Shown here: in pieces, positions 8,460-17,100 of the stretch
Numbering within the stretch: position 1 is the first letter of the stretch
How the letters are laid out: the number at the start of each line of letters is the position of its first letter
Source of the DNA: Kitasatospora gansuensis
GTDB lineage: Bacteria > Actinomycetota > Actinomycetes > Streptomycetales > Streptomycetaceae
Direction of reading: 5' to 3'
DNA: 64,000 nucleotides
NCBI RefSeq assembly: GCF_014203705.1
Contig: NZ_JACHJR010000001.1
Span: 3,472,001 to 3,536,000 of the forward strand
The notes under the pieces: model-generated
Told to the model about the DNA's origin: nothing
Database searches by the model: none
What the model saw: the letters and a program-made list of their open reading frames with translations, nothing else
Program-made: the position numbers and the translations under genes

Positions 8460-9710
8460 ATGATGAACCTGGAACTCATCCGGACCAATCCCGATGCCGT
8501 GAAGCGGGCCGCCGCGGCCAAACGGGTCAGCGTCGACATCGACGAGCTGATCGAGCTCGACCAGAAGTCCCGGCGCGCGACCGAGCACCTGGACGGCCTG
8601 CGGCACACCCTGAAGACCGTCTCCCGGCAGGTCGGCGCAGGCGGCGAGGGTCGTGAGCAGGCCAAGGCGCTGGGGGACGAGATCCGTGTGGCGGAGCTCG
8701 AACAGCGGAACCACCGGGGGCGGCTGGACACGCTGCTGAGCCAGGTTCCGAACATCCTCGCCCCGGAGGTTCCCGAGGGCGACGACGACAGCGACAACCT
8801 GGAGATCCGCCGCTGGGGCACCCCCCGGTCGTTCGACTTTCCGAAGCGGGACCACCTGGAGCTGATGCTCGACCTGGGCATGGTCAACCTGGACGGGCCT
8901 CGCCAGTTCGCCGGCGCCCGCTCGTACGCCCTCACCGGCCCCGGCGCGATGCTCGAACTCGCCGTCCTGCGCTACGCGATGGACACCGTGGTGGCCAAGG
9001 GCTTCACCCCGGTGATCCCTCCCGTGATCGTCCGGGAGCAGGCGCTGTTCGGCACCGGCTTCTTCCCCGGCAGCCGCGAGGAGACCTACCAGCTGCCCGC
9101 GGACGACCTGTACCTGGTCGGCACCAGCGAGGTCGGTCTGGTGGCCATGCACAGCGACTCGATCCTCTCCGAGGAGCAGCTGCCGATCCGCTACGCGGGC
9201 TGGAGCCCGTGTTTCCGCCGGGAGGCGGGCTCGGCCGGCCGGGACAGCCGCGGTCTCTACCGGGTGCACCAGTTCACCAAGGTCGAGCAGGTGGTGATCT
9301 GTCACAACGACCCGGTCGTCTCGGAGCGGGAGCACTACGGGCTGCTGGGCAACGCCGAGGCGATCCTGCAGGGCCTCGACCTGCCGCACCGGGTCGCGCT
9401 CGCCTGCTCGGGCGAGACCGGCCTCGGGCAGTACCGCAAGCACGAGGTCGAGACCTGGATGCCGAGCCGGGACAGCTACTCGGAGACCCACTCCTGCTCG
9501 ACCATGCTCGACTTCCAGGGCCGCCGCTCGCGCATCCGCTACCGCTCGGGCAAGGACAAGATCTTCGCGCACACCCTGAACAACACCGCCGTCGCGTCGC
9601 CGCGCATCCTGGTGGCGATCGTGGAGAACTACCAGAACGCCGACGGCACGGTGACCGTCCCCGAGGTGCTGCGTCCGTACATGTACGGGCTGGAGGTCAT
9701 CTCGAAGTGA
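8460..9710 (+). CDS. serS: Seryl-tRNA synthetase paralogue in the gene cluster
   Basis: 416-aa class II aminoacyl-tRNA synthetase that charges tRNA-Ser. It has the N-terminal helical arm that contacts tRNA (residues about 30-105), the serine-site T-x-E motif as GTSEV, motif 2 as CFRREAGSAGRDSRGLYRVHQF, and motif 3 with ASPRILVAIVENYQ. It is therefore full length and looks catalytically intact, unlike the truncated amino acid:carrier-protein ligases that lack the arm. A synthetase inside a biosynthetic operon is usually either a resistant copy (as for the seryl-tRNA synthetase inhibitor albomycin) or a supplier of seryl-tRNA to a biosynthetic transferase (as VlmL in valanimycin). The stop overlaps the next GTG. 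A second, housekeeping serS is expected elsewhere. Confidence 0.95.
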   Translation: MMNLELIRTNPDAVKRAAAAKRVSVDIDELIELDQKSRRATEHLDGLRHTLKTVSRQVGAGGEGREQAKALGDEIRVAELEQRNHRGRLDTLLSQVPNILAPEVPEGDDDSDNLEIRRWGTPRSFDFPKRDHLELMLDLGMVNLDGPRQFAGARSYALTGPGAMLELAVLRYAMDTVVAKGFTPVIPPVIVREQALFGTGFFPGSREETYQLPADDLYLVGTSEVGLVAMHSDSILSEEQLPIRYAGWSPCFRREAGSAGRDSRGLYRVHQFTKVEQVVICHNDPVVSEREHYGLLGNAEAILQGLDLPHRVALACSGETGLGQYRKHEVETWMPSRDSYSETHSCSTMLDFQGRRSRIRYRSGKDKIFAHTLNNTAVASPRILVAIVENYQNADGTVTVPEVLRPYMYGLEVISK

Positions 9711-10681
9711 CCGGGGCCGCTGCTCCGCCGAGGCTGGGGCCGGTGCCGCTGGGCGGCACCGGCGTCCAGATCTCCGAGTTCGCCCTCGGCACGCTCAACT
9801 TCGGCCTCCCCGGCCGACCGACCGAGACGGACGCGGGCTGCCGGGCCGTGCTGGACACCTACCAGGAGGCCGGCGGCACGGTACTCGACACCGCGGTGAC
9901 CTACGCGGACGGCGCCGGGGAATCGGTGCTCGGCCGCCTGCTCCGCGGTCGGCGCGAACAGTTCCTGCTGGGAACGAAGTTCGGCCTGCGCAGTACGGGG
10001 CTGCCGTTCTCCGGCGGCCTCTCCCGGCGAAGCCTGGCCGACGCCCTGGAGCGGAGCCTGCGGCGGCTCGACACCGACCGGGTGGACCTGCTCTGGGTCC
10101 ATGCCTGGCACGACCGCATCCACCCCGAGGAGTTGGTCCGCGCGCTGGACGAGCAGGTCCGGGCCGGCAAGGTGCTGTACGCCGGGATCTGCAACGCCCC
10201 GGCCTGGGTGGTGAGCCGGCATCAGACGCTGGCCGCCGAGCGCGACCGGGCACCGTTCAGTGCGATGCAGGTGGAGTACTCGCTGCTCCAGCGCGATGCC
10301 GAACGTGAACTGCTGCCGATGGCACGGGCGTTCGGGCTACCGGTGTTCGCCTGGTCACCGCTCGGCCGCGGCCGGCTGGTGGGCGCCGCCGGCCCCGGCG
10401 AGCCGCCCCGGACGGCGGCGCTGGCCGGCGCCCTGGAGCTGGCAGGACGGGAGCTCGGGCTCCCGGCCGCCGCGGTCGCCTTGGCCTACGTCCGCGCGAA
10501 GGGCCTGATACCCGTCGTCGGGGCGAGCGATCCGGCACAGCTCGGCGCAAGCCTGCGCGGTGCCGGGGCGCCCCTGCCGTCCACCGTGCTGGACCGACTG
10601 GACGCAGCGTCCGCCGTCGACCTCGGTTGGCCGCACGACTTTCTGCGCGCCGTGGCCGGCCGAATGACACCGCAGTCATAG
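9707..10681 (+). CDS. Aldo/keto reductase
   Basis: 324-aa TIM-barrel NADPH-dependent carbonyl reductase. The GTG start overlaps the serS stop (GTGA). Family residues are visible: LDTAVTYADG (catalytic Asp and Tyr), GTKFG (Lys), HAWHD, AMQVEYSLLQRDAE and the C-terminal NADP-binding IPVVGASDPAQL. Together with the Gfo/Idh protein and the flavin oxidase it makes three redox enzymes in operon A, which suggests a multi-step building block or post-assembly modification. It is the last gene before a strong terminator. Confidence 0.9.
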   Translation: MTGAAAPPRLGPVPLGGTGVQISEFALGTLNFGLPGRPTETDAGCRAVLDTYQEAGGTVLDTAVTYADGAGESVLGRLLRGRREQFLLGTKFGLRSTGLPFSGGLSRRSLADALERSLRRLDTDRVDLLWVHAWHDRIHPEELVRALDEQVRAGKVLYAGICNAPAWVVSRHQTLAAERDRAPFSAMQVEYSLLQRDAERELLPMARAFGLPVFAWSPLGRGRLVGAAGPGEPPRTAALAGALELAGRELGLPAAAVALAYVRAKGLIPVVGASDPAQLGASLRGAGAPLPSTVLDRLDAASAVDLGWPHDFLRAVAGRMTPQS

Positions 10682-10697
10682 TCCGAAATTGACCGGA

Positions 10698-10733
10698 AAG
10701 CCCGGGACGAGCCTCGCTCGTTCCGGGCTTTTC
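10698..10733 (+). terminator. Intrinsic terminator of operon A
   Basis: AAGCCCGGGACGAG pairs with CTCGTTCCGGGCTT across a 5-nt loop and is followed by a T-run, 17 bp after the aldo/keto reductase stop. It separates operon A from operon B. Confidence 0.85.
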
Positions 10734-10748
10734 TGTCATTACGAGCAT

Positions 10749-10768
10749 TGTCACAGATTTCCGTGACA
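10749..10768. promoter_or_regulatory. Inverted repeat TGTCAC-N8-GTGACA upstream of operon B
   Basis: Perfect 6-bp arms with an 8-bp AT-rich spacer, just upstream of the putative operon B promoter. A regulator-binding role is inferred from symmetry and position. Confidence 0.45.
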
Positions 10769-10778
10769 GCCATGACTA

Positions 10779-10814
10779 GTGATATTGACACTCTGGTCAT
10801 TATGGCAGTAACTT
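10779..10814 (+). promoter_or_regulatory. Candidate operon B promoter with shared ATATTGAC motif
   Basis: TTGACA (10785-10790) and TAACTT (10809-10814) form a sigma-70-like promoter with 18-bp spacing. The -35 box is embedded in ATATTGAC-N6-GTCATT, related to the element at 1690-1714 before operon A, so a common regulator is plausible. Confidence 0.5.
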
Positions 10815-10873
10815 TGCCCCGGGCGGTTGGGCGCCCCAGGCCGCGGATCGTGGCCTGCCATCGGGGAGGAATG

Positions 10874-11827
10874 ATGCGATCAGCTGTCAGCGTGCTCATC
10901 CCGGCACGAAACGAGGAACGCACGCTACCTGCGGCTCTGCCCTCGATACTTCGAGCGGCCGACCAACTGGACTGCCCCGTCGAGCTACTGGTCATCACCC
11001 CGGCCGACTCGCCGATGCTCCGCAACCCGCCCGTCGACGACCGTCGAATCCGCTGGCTGGCCACACCGCAGCCGGGGAAATTCCGCGCCCTGACCATCGG
11101 CGCCGACCAGGCCAGGGGGGACATCCTGATTCTCATCGACGCCGATGTCCGTCCCGAGCCGGGAGCGTTCGCCGCACTGATCGACCCGATCGTCCGTGAC
11201 ACCGCGGACGTCGCCGCCGGCCGGATCGTCCTGGCCAGGTCCGGCAGCACCCTGACGGCCCGTCTGCTGGCCCACTGGTCGGAGCTCTCGATGGAGGCCT
11301 GGCACCGGATGCGCGGCCGACACCCCGAACACCGCTGGGCACTCCCCGGCGCGCTGTACGCGCTGCGCCGGGACCTGCTGCCCAAGGCGCTGGAGATTCC
11401 GCTGGTGGACGACGCCTCGATCGGCCTCCAGGCCAAGCTCGCCGGGGCCCGGATCGGCTACGCGGCCGACGCCCTGGTGCGGGTGACCGTCCCGGAGACG
11501 TTCCGCGAATGGCGGCAGCAGAAGCTGCGCAGCCGCCGGGGCTGGGGAGCCCTGCGCGACCGGCACCCGCAGCAGGTACTGGCCTTCGACCGGAGCTTCG
11601 CGACCTGCCTGCGCGAGGTCTCCGCAGGCGACCCGACCGTGCTGCTGATGCGACTCCAGGACAGCGTCCTGCGGCTCGCCGCCCGGCTCGCACCGGACCG
11701 GGCCGCCTGCACCACCGGCGCCTGGACACCCCAGCGCTCCGGCCTCCCCGGCCCGGACGCCGCACCGGTCACCCGCCTGGCGGCTCCGACCGGTACCGAC
11801 ACCCACCGAAAGGTCACCACGTCATGA
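10874..11827 (+). CDS. GT2-family glycosyltransferase
   Basis: 317 aa, first gene of operon B. The GT-A fold begins with VSVLIPARNEERTLPAALPS and contains the nucleotide-metal motif ILIDADVRPEPG at about residue 90. VDDASIGLQAKLAG resembles the acceptor or ED motif region, and LRSRRGW the (Q/R)xxRW-type motif. There is no clear transmembrane segment, so it acts in the cytoplasm. ATG 10874 is preferred over 10871 because GGAGG is then 4 nt away. It is coupled by ATGA to the dioxygenase gene. It might glycosylate the peptide or a precursor; the sugar and acceptor are unknown. Confidence 0.82.
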   Translation: MRSAVSVLIPARNEERTLPAALPSILRAADQLDCPVELLVITPADSPMLRNPPVDDRRIRWLATPQPGKFRALTIGADQARGDILILIDADVRPEPGAFAALIDPIVRDTADVAAGRIVLARSGSTLTARLLAHWSELSMEAWHRMRGRHPEHRWALPGALYALRRDLLPKALEIPLVDDASIGLQAKLAGARIGYAADALVRVTVPETFREWRQQKLRSRRGWGALRDRHPQQVLAFDRSFATCLREVSAGDPTVLLMRLQDSVLRLAARLAPDRAACTTGAWTPQRSGLPGPDAAPVTRLAAPTGTDTHRKVTTS

Positions 11828-12723
11828 CGGGGCACCTGCTGTCCACCCGCGAGGAAGGCCCGAAACTGCTCACCGACGGCCTGGCGGACCTCCGCCGGTC
11901 ACTGTCCGGGCTGGACCGGCACATCGCCGACCTGGACCTGCTCGGCTACACGGTGATCGAGAACGCCCTCGCACCGGAGACGGTGCAGTCCCTCCGCGAC
12001 GGCCTGCTCGCCGTCGCCGCCGAGGAGGACGGCGCACGGCCCGACACCGTGACCGGCCTCAGCCACGCGAACCGCACCCAGGAGGTCGTCCTGCTGCTGA
12101 CCCGGGGCGGGCGGGCGTACGAGGAGCTGTTGCTGACCCCGACCCCGTTGGCCCTGATCACCTACCTGCTGGGGCGCAACCGGGTGCTGAGCAGCATGAC
12201 CGGCTACCTCAAGGGCCCGGGCAACGCGGCCCTCGGCGTCCATTCGGACACCGCCTACGTCCCCGACCCGCTGCCGCCGTACGCGCAGCTGGCCAACGTC
12301 AACTACTGCCTGAGCGAGTACACCAAGGAGGACGGCTGCCTGCGGGTGGTGCCCGGCAGTCACCGCTACTGCCACCGCCCGCGCGGCGACGAGGGCGCGG
12401 AGCTGGCCGTACCGGTCGAGGCACCGCCCGGCTCGGCGATCGTCTTCCACGGCAACACCTGGCACGGGGCCTATCCCCGAACCAGGGACGGCCTGCGGCT
12501 GACCGTCTCCACCCTGTTCGCGCGGACGTACATGCGCCCGCAGGAGGAGTACGCCAAGTCGCTGGCACCGGAGGTGCTGGACCGGAACCCGGCGCTCTTC
12601 CGTGAACTGCTGGGGCTCGACCTGCCGACCGGATGGTCCACCGAGGAGGAGGCCGTCGAGGTCTTCCGCCGACGCAAGGACTACGCCGCCTCGTACTACC
12701 GGACCAGGGCGCAGCACACCTGA
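11824..12723 (+). CDS. PhyH-family Fe(II)/2-oxoglutarate dioxygenase
   Basis: 299-aa member of the phytanoyl-CoA dioxygenase superfamily. The iron triad is visible as H-x-D in GVHSDTAYVP and a distal His in HGNTWHGAYPRTRDG, followed by the 2-oxoglutarate-binding Arg in GLRLTVSTLF. GCLRVVPGSHRYCH is typical of the family. Such enzymes hydroxylate, halogenate or desaturate free or carrier-bound amino acids and finished peptides; I see the Asp rather than a halogenase Gly/Ala, so hydroxylation is the likelier chemistry. Translationally coupled to the glycosyltransferase. Confidence 0.87.
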   Translation: MTGHLLSTREEGPKLLTDGLADLRRSLSGLDRHIADLDLLGYTVIENALAPETVQSLRDGLLAVAAEEDGARPDTVTGLSHANRTQEVVLLLTRGGRAYEELLLTPTPLALITYLLGRNRVLSSMTGYLKGPGNAALGVHSDTAYVPDPLPPYAQLANVNYCLSEYTKEDGCLRVVPGSHRYCHRPRGDEGAELAVPVEAPPGSAIVFHGNTWHGAYPRTRDGLRLTVSTLFARTYMRPQEEYAKSLAPEVLDRNPALFRELLGLDLPTGWSTEEEAVEVFRRRKDYAASYYRTRAQHT

Positions 12724-12801
12724 CGTCTGCCCGGCTGGCGTCCCGTCAGCTGATGCCCACTCGGATACCTGCAGGAACGCTGGAGATTGGCGGCAAAGGG
12801 A

Positions 12802-14118
12802 ATGACAAACATCGTGACCCGGCTCTCGGCGGGCGGCGGCGCACTGGCGGACGCCACGTTCCGCGCGCTCTGGCTGAGCCGGCTGGTGTCCGCGATCGGC
12901 AGCGCCGTCATTCCCGTGGCCATGGCGTTCGCGGTCCTGGAGATCGGCGGCGGCGTCGGCCAGCTCGGCACCGTGCTCGCCTGCGGCGCGGTCACCGAGG
13001 TCGTCATGCTGACCGTCGGCGGCGTGTGGGCCGACCGGCTGCCCCGCCGTACGGTCATGCTCAGCACCGAGGCGTTCAGCGGTCTGCTGGCCGGCGGGCT
13101 CGGCCTGCTGCTGCTGACCGGCCACGCCCAGGTCTGGCACTTCGGTGCGCTGGCCATGGCCTCGGCCGTCGGTAAGGCGTTCTTCCGTCCCGCCACCGCC
13201 GGCCTGGTCTCCGAGCTCGTGCCGCCCCGGCAACTGCAGTCGGCGAACGCGCTGCTCTCACTCTGCCGGAGCGTCCCGGCGGTGGCGGGCCCGGCCGTCG
13301 CCGGGTTGCTGGTCGCCCTGGCCGGCCCCGGCTGGGCCTACGTCATCGACGGCGCCAGCTTCCTGTTCAGCGCGCTGCTGCTGGCCACCATCCCGGTGGG
13401 CCGCCGGGAGCCCAAGGAGCGGGACAGCTTCTGGAGCGAGCTGCGCGGCGGGGCCGCCGAGGTCACCGGACGGCCCTGGCTCTGGCAGAACCTGCTTTCG
13501 CACGGCCTGTGGAACCTGGGCTTCTCCATGCTGTTCGTGCTCGGTCCGACGCTGGTCATGGTGGAGACGTCCGGTTCCGCCGCCGGCACCGGGGCGGCCG
13601 GCTGGGCCGCCGTCTCGACCGGCCTCACGGTGGGCGGGCTCGCCGGCGGCCTGCTCGCCCTGCGAATCAGCTGCCGTCGGCCTCTGGTGGTCGCCAACCT
13701 GGCCCTGGCCACCGGCGCCGCACCGTTCCTGGCGATGCTGGCCGACGCCCCGATCTGGACCGTCGTGGTGGCGGCGGCGGTCGCCGCGGCGGGCACCGAC
13801 GTGCTCGGCGCGCTGTGGGACTCCACCGTCCAGCAGCTGGTGCCGCAGGAAAAGATGTCCCGGGTGACCGCCTACGACTGGATGGTCTCCCTCAGCATCA
13901 CGCCACTGGGCTACGCCCTGGCCGGACCGCTCGCCGAGCACCTGGGGTTCACCCGCGCTCTGCTGGTCCCCGTCCTCCTCATCCTGCTGCCCAGCATCAC
14001 CCTCGCGTTCCTGCCGGCGATCCGCTCGATCGAGCGGTCCGCCGACGGCACCGTCACCCAGCACCCGGTCGCCCCGGATCAGTCCCTCGAATACCAGACC
14101 ACCACCCCCGGAAGGTGA
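12802..14118 (+). CDS. MFS transporter, EntS-like exporter
   Basis: About 438 aa with roughly twelve hydrophobic segments, an inner-membrane exporter of the major facilitator superfamily. FRALWLSRLVSAIGSAVIPVA and GGVWADRLPRRTVML (loop 2-3 motif) match the EntS/MFS_3 group that exports siderophores and other peptides. A 78-bp gap with the weak stem CTGACG-N18-CGTCAG separates it from the dioxygenase gene. The start is uncertain: ATG 12802 follows AAAGGG closely, and a TTG at 12787 is in frame. Next to the NRPS genes it probably exports the product and may give self-resistance. Confidence 0.85.
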   Translation: MTNIVTRLSAGGGALADATFRALWLSRLVSAIGSAVIPVAMAFAVLEIGGGVGQLGTVLACGAVTEVVMLTVGGVWADRLPRRTVMLSTEAFSGLLAGGLGLLLLTGHAQVWHFGALAMASAVGKAFFRPATAGLVSELVPPRQLQSANALLSLCRSVPAVAGPAVAGLLVALAGPGWAYVIDGASFLFSALLLATIPVGRREPKERDSFWSELRGGAAEVTGRPWLWQNLLSHGLWNLGFSMLFVLGPTLVMVETSGSAAGTGAAGWAAVSTGLTVGGLAGGLLALRISCRRPLVVANLALATGAAPFLAMLADAPIWTVVVAAAVAAAGTDVLGALWDSTVQQLVPQEKMSRVTAYDWMVSLSITPLGYALAGPLAEHLGFTRALLVPVLLILLPSITLAFLPAIRSIERSADGTVTQHPVAPDQSLEYQTTTPGR

Positions 14119-14123
14119 GCACC

Positions 14124-17100
14124 ATGAATAGCGGTCACCGGCAGGCGACGCTGTCCGAAGAGTTCGAGCGGGTCGCGCAGGCCCATCCCCGGCGGCTCGC
14201 GGTGGTCGACGCCGAGCACAGTCTCAGCTACGAGGAGCTCGACCGGCGCGCCGACCGCGCCGCGTTCGAGCTGCGGGCGAGCGGCGTACCGGCGGGTGGT
14301 CTGGTCGGCCTCAGCGCGGGCCGCTCGGTCGACCTGATCGTGGGCATCCTGGCGATCCTCAAGGCCGGGGCGGCCTACGTGCCGCTGGACCCGGCCCTGC
14401 CTGCCGACCGCCGGCGCTACATCGTCGAGGACTCCGGCCTGGGCGCGGTGCTGACGGACCGCCAGGACCACGCACCCGACACCGGCCGGGTGCCGGTCGT
14501 GTCGCTGACCGGGATCGACCCGGCCGGACCGGTACTGCCCCGGGACGACCGAGACGCCGACGGGCTCGCCTACGTGATCTACACCTCCGGCTCGACCGGG
14601 GCGCCCAAGGGCGTGATGGTCGAGCACCGACAGGTGCTGGCCCTGTTCGACGGCGCGGACCAGGAGTTCCGGTTCGGCCCCGACGACACCTGGACGCTCT
14701 TCCACTCCTACGCCTTCGACTTCTCGGTCTGGGAGATCTTCGGCGCGCTGCTCCACGGCGGTTGCCTGGTCGTCGTCCCGCAGGAGGCGACCAGGTCGCC
14801 CGAGGCGATGTGGAAGCTGATCCAGCGCGAAGGGGTCACGGTGCTCAGCCAGACCCCGTCCTACTTCGCCCGGCTGCTCCAGGCCGACCAGGGCTTCGGC
14901 GACGGCCTTCGATACGTGGTGTTCGGTGGCGAGGCCTTGGAGTTCGCCCGGCTCGGCACCTGGTACGAGCGGTACGGCAACACCGGCCCGCTGCTGGTCA
15001 ACATGTACGGCATCACCGAGACCACCGTGCACGTGACGTACCGTCCGCTCGGCCCCGAGGACGTCACGGGCGTCCGCTCCGTGATCGGCAGGCCGCTGCC
15101 GCACCTCACCGTCCAACTGCTCGACACCGAACTGCGGCCCGTCGCGGCGGGGGAGGCCGGGGAGATCTGTGTCGGCGGGGCCGGCCTCGCCCGGGGCTAC
15201 CTCGGCCGGGAGGAGCTCACCGCGGAGCGCTTCGTCGCCGACCCCCGGCAGCCCGGCGCCCGGCTCTACCGCAGCGGCGACCTCGGCCGCCTGCTGGACA
15301 CCGGCGAGCTGGAGTACCTGGGCCGGTCGGACCAGCAGGTCAAGGTCCGCGGCTACCGCATCGAGCCGGGCGAGGTCCAGCACTGCCTGGCCCAGCACCC
15401 CGCCGTCGCGGACGTGGTGGTCACCACCCGGGACCTGGACGGCTCGGACGCCCAGCTGGTGGCGTACCTGGTCGCCCGCCCCGGCGCGGTACTGCCGCCC
15501 GCCGCCGAGCTCCGGGAGCACGCGGGCCGGACCCTGCCCGGCTACATGATCCCCAGCTGGTTCGTACCGATCGACCGGATCCCGGTGAACCACAACGGCA
15601 AGCTCGACCGTGCGGCCCTGCCCGACCCGGGCACCGTACGCGCGCCCGGCTCGGCCCCGGACGTCCGGGCGGCCGGCCCGGCCGGAGTCCTGTTGGCGAT
15701 CTGGCAGGACGTCCTCGACGTCGCCGGGATCACCGTCGACGACCACTTCTACGCGGTCGGCGGCGACTCGATCCGGGCCATCCGCGTGGTCGCCGCCGCC
15801 CGGGCCCAGCAGCTCGCGATCAGCGTCGACGACCTGCTGGGGAACCCCACCGTCGCGGAGTTGGCGGCCGCGCTCGACACCCGGGACGACATCCCGGCGG
15901 ACCCGCGCACCGAGGTCCGGGAGCTGCTGACCGCAGCCGACCGGGCCGCGCTGCCGACCGGGGTGACCGACGCCTACCCGGTCACTTCCCTGCAGATGGG
16001 CATGCTCTTCCACACCGACGGCCCCGGGTCCACCGCGTACCACAGCGTCTCCACCGCCACGGTCAACCTCGCCCTCGACGCCGACCGGTTGCGGGCCTGC
16101 CTGGGTCGGCTGACCACTCGTCACGAAGCCCTGCGAACCTCGTTCGACCTGGCGAACTTCTCCGTGCCGCTCCAGCTGGTGACGGAGTCCGTGGAGCCGT
16201 CGCTCACCGTTGACGACCTCACCGGGCTGCCCTCCGGCGCCCGGGCGGACGCGGTCCGCGCGGTACTGGAGCAGGAGCGGGCCCAGCCGCTCGACTGGCG
16301 GTCGGCTCCGATGATCCGGTTCCGGGTCGCGGTGCTCGGCCCCGAGCAGTTCCTGTTCGTCTGGTCCGAGCACCACTCCGTCCTGGACGGCTGGAGCAGC
16401 AACTCGCTCTTCGCCGAACTGATCGCCGACTACACCGGGGCGGCGACCACCGAGGGGACGGAACTGCCGCCGCTGCGCGACTACGTGGCGGCCGAGCAGC
16501 TGGCGCTGGCCTCCGGCGACAGTCGCTCGTTCTGGTCCGACTACCTGCGTGGCGCTCCGGCGACGGCCGCCGACGGCCCGGCCGCCGAGCAGGCACACGA
16601 GGCGGTGCTCGACCTGCCGGCCGACACCTACCAGCTGCTCCAGGAGGCCGCCCGATCGACCGGCCGGACGCCGAAAGCACTGCTCACCGCCGTGGTCGCG
16701 GCCGCGATCGGGGTCCACCGCGGCCGGTCGGAGGTGGTCGTCGGCCACGTCAGCCACGGTCGACTCGACCGCCCCGGCGGCGAGCGGGCCCTCGGGCTCT
16801 TTCTCAACATCCTGCCGCTGCGGATCGACCTGACGGGCTCCTGGCAGGACCTCGCGGCGTCGGCGAGCGCGGCCGAGCGGGTCACCAACCCGCACCGCCG
16901 CTACCCGCTGGCGGCGATCCAGCGGGCGGCCGGCGCGGACTTCCGGCTGGACAACCTGTTCAACTTCACCGACTTCCACCAGCTCGAACCCCTGGTCCGG
17001 CAGGGCCTGATCAGCCAGGACGGGGTGGGCAACTCGACCTGGACGAACCTGCCGCTGGTGGTCGAGGCGGAGCGGCGGGCAGCCGACGGCCGGCTGACCG

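Noticed and set aside
8440..8460. T-box or other tRNA-sensing leader before serS
   Set aside because: Only 20 bp separate the genes; no room for a T-box structure.
13509..14123. N-terminal extension of the NRPS frame into the MFS gene
   Set aside because: It overlaps the transporter in another frame and has no A-domain sequence; ATG 14124 has a good ribosome site.
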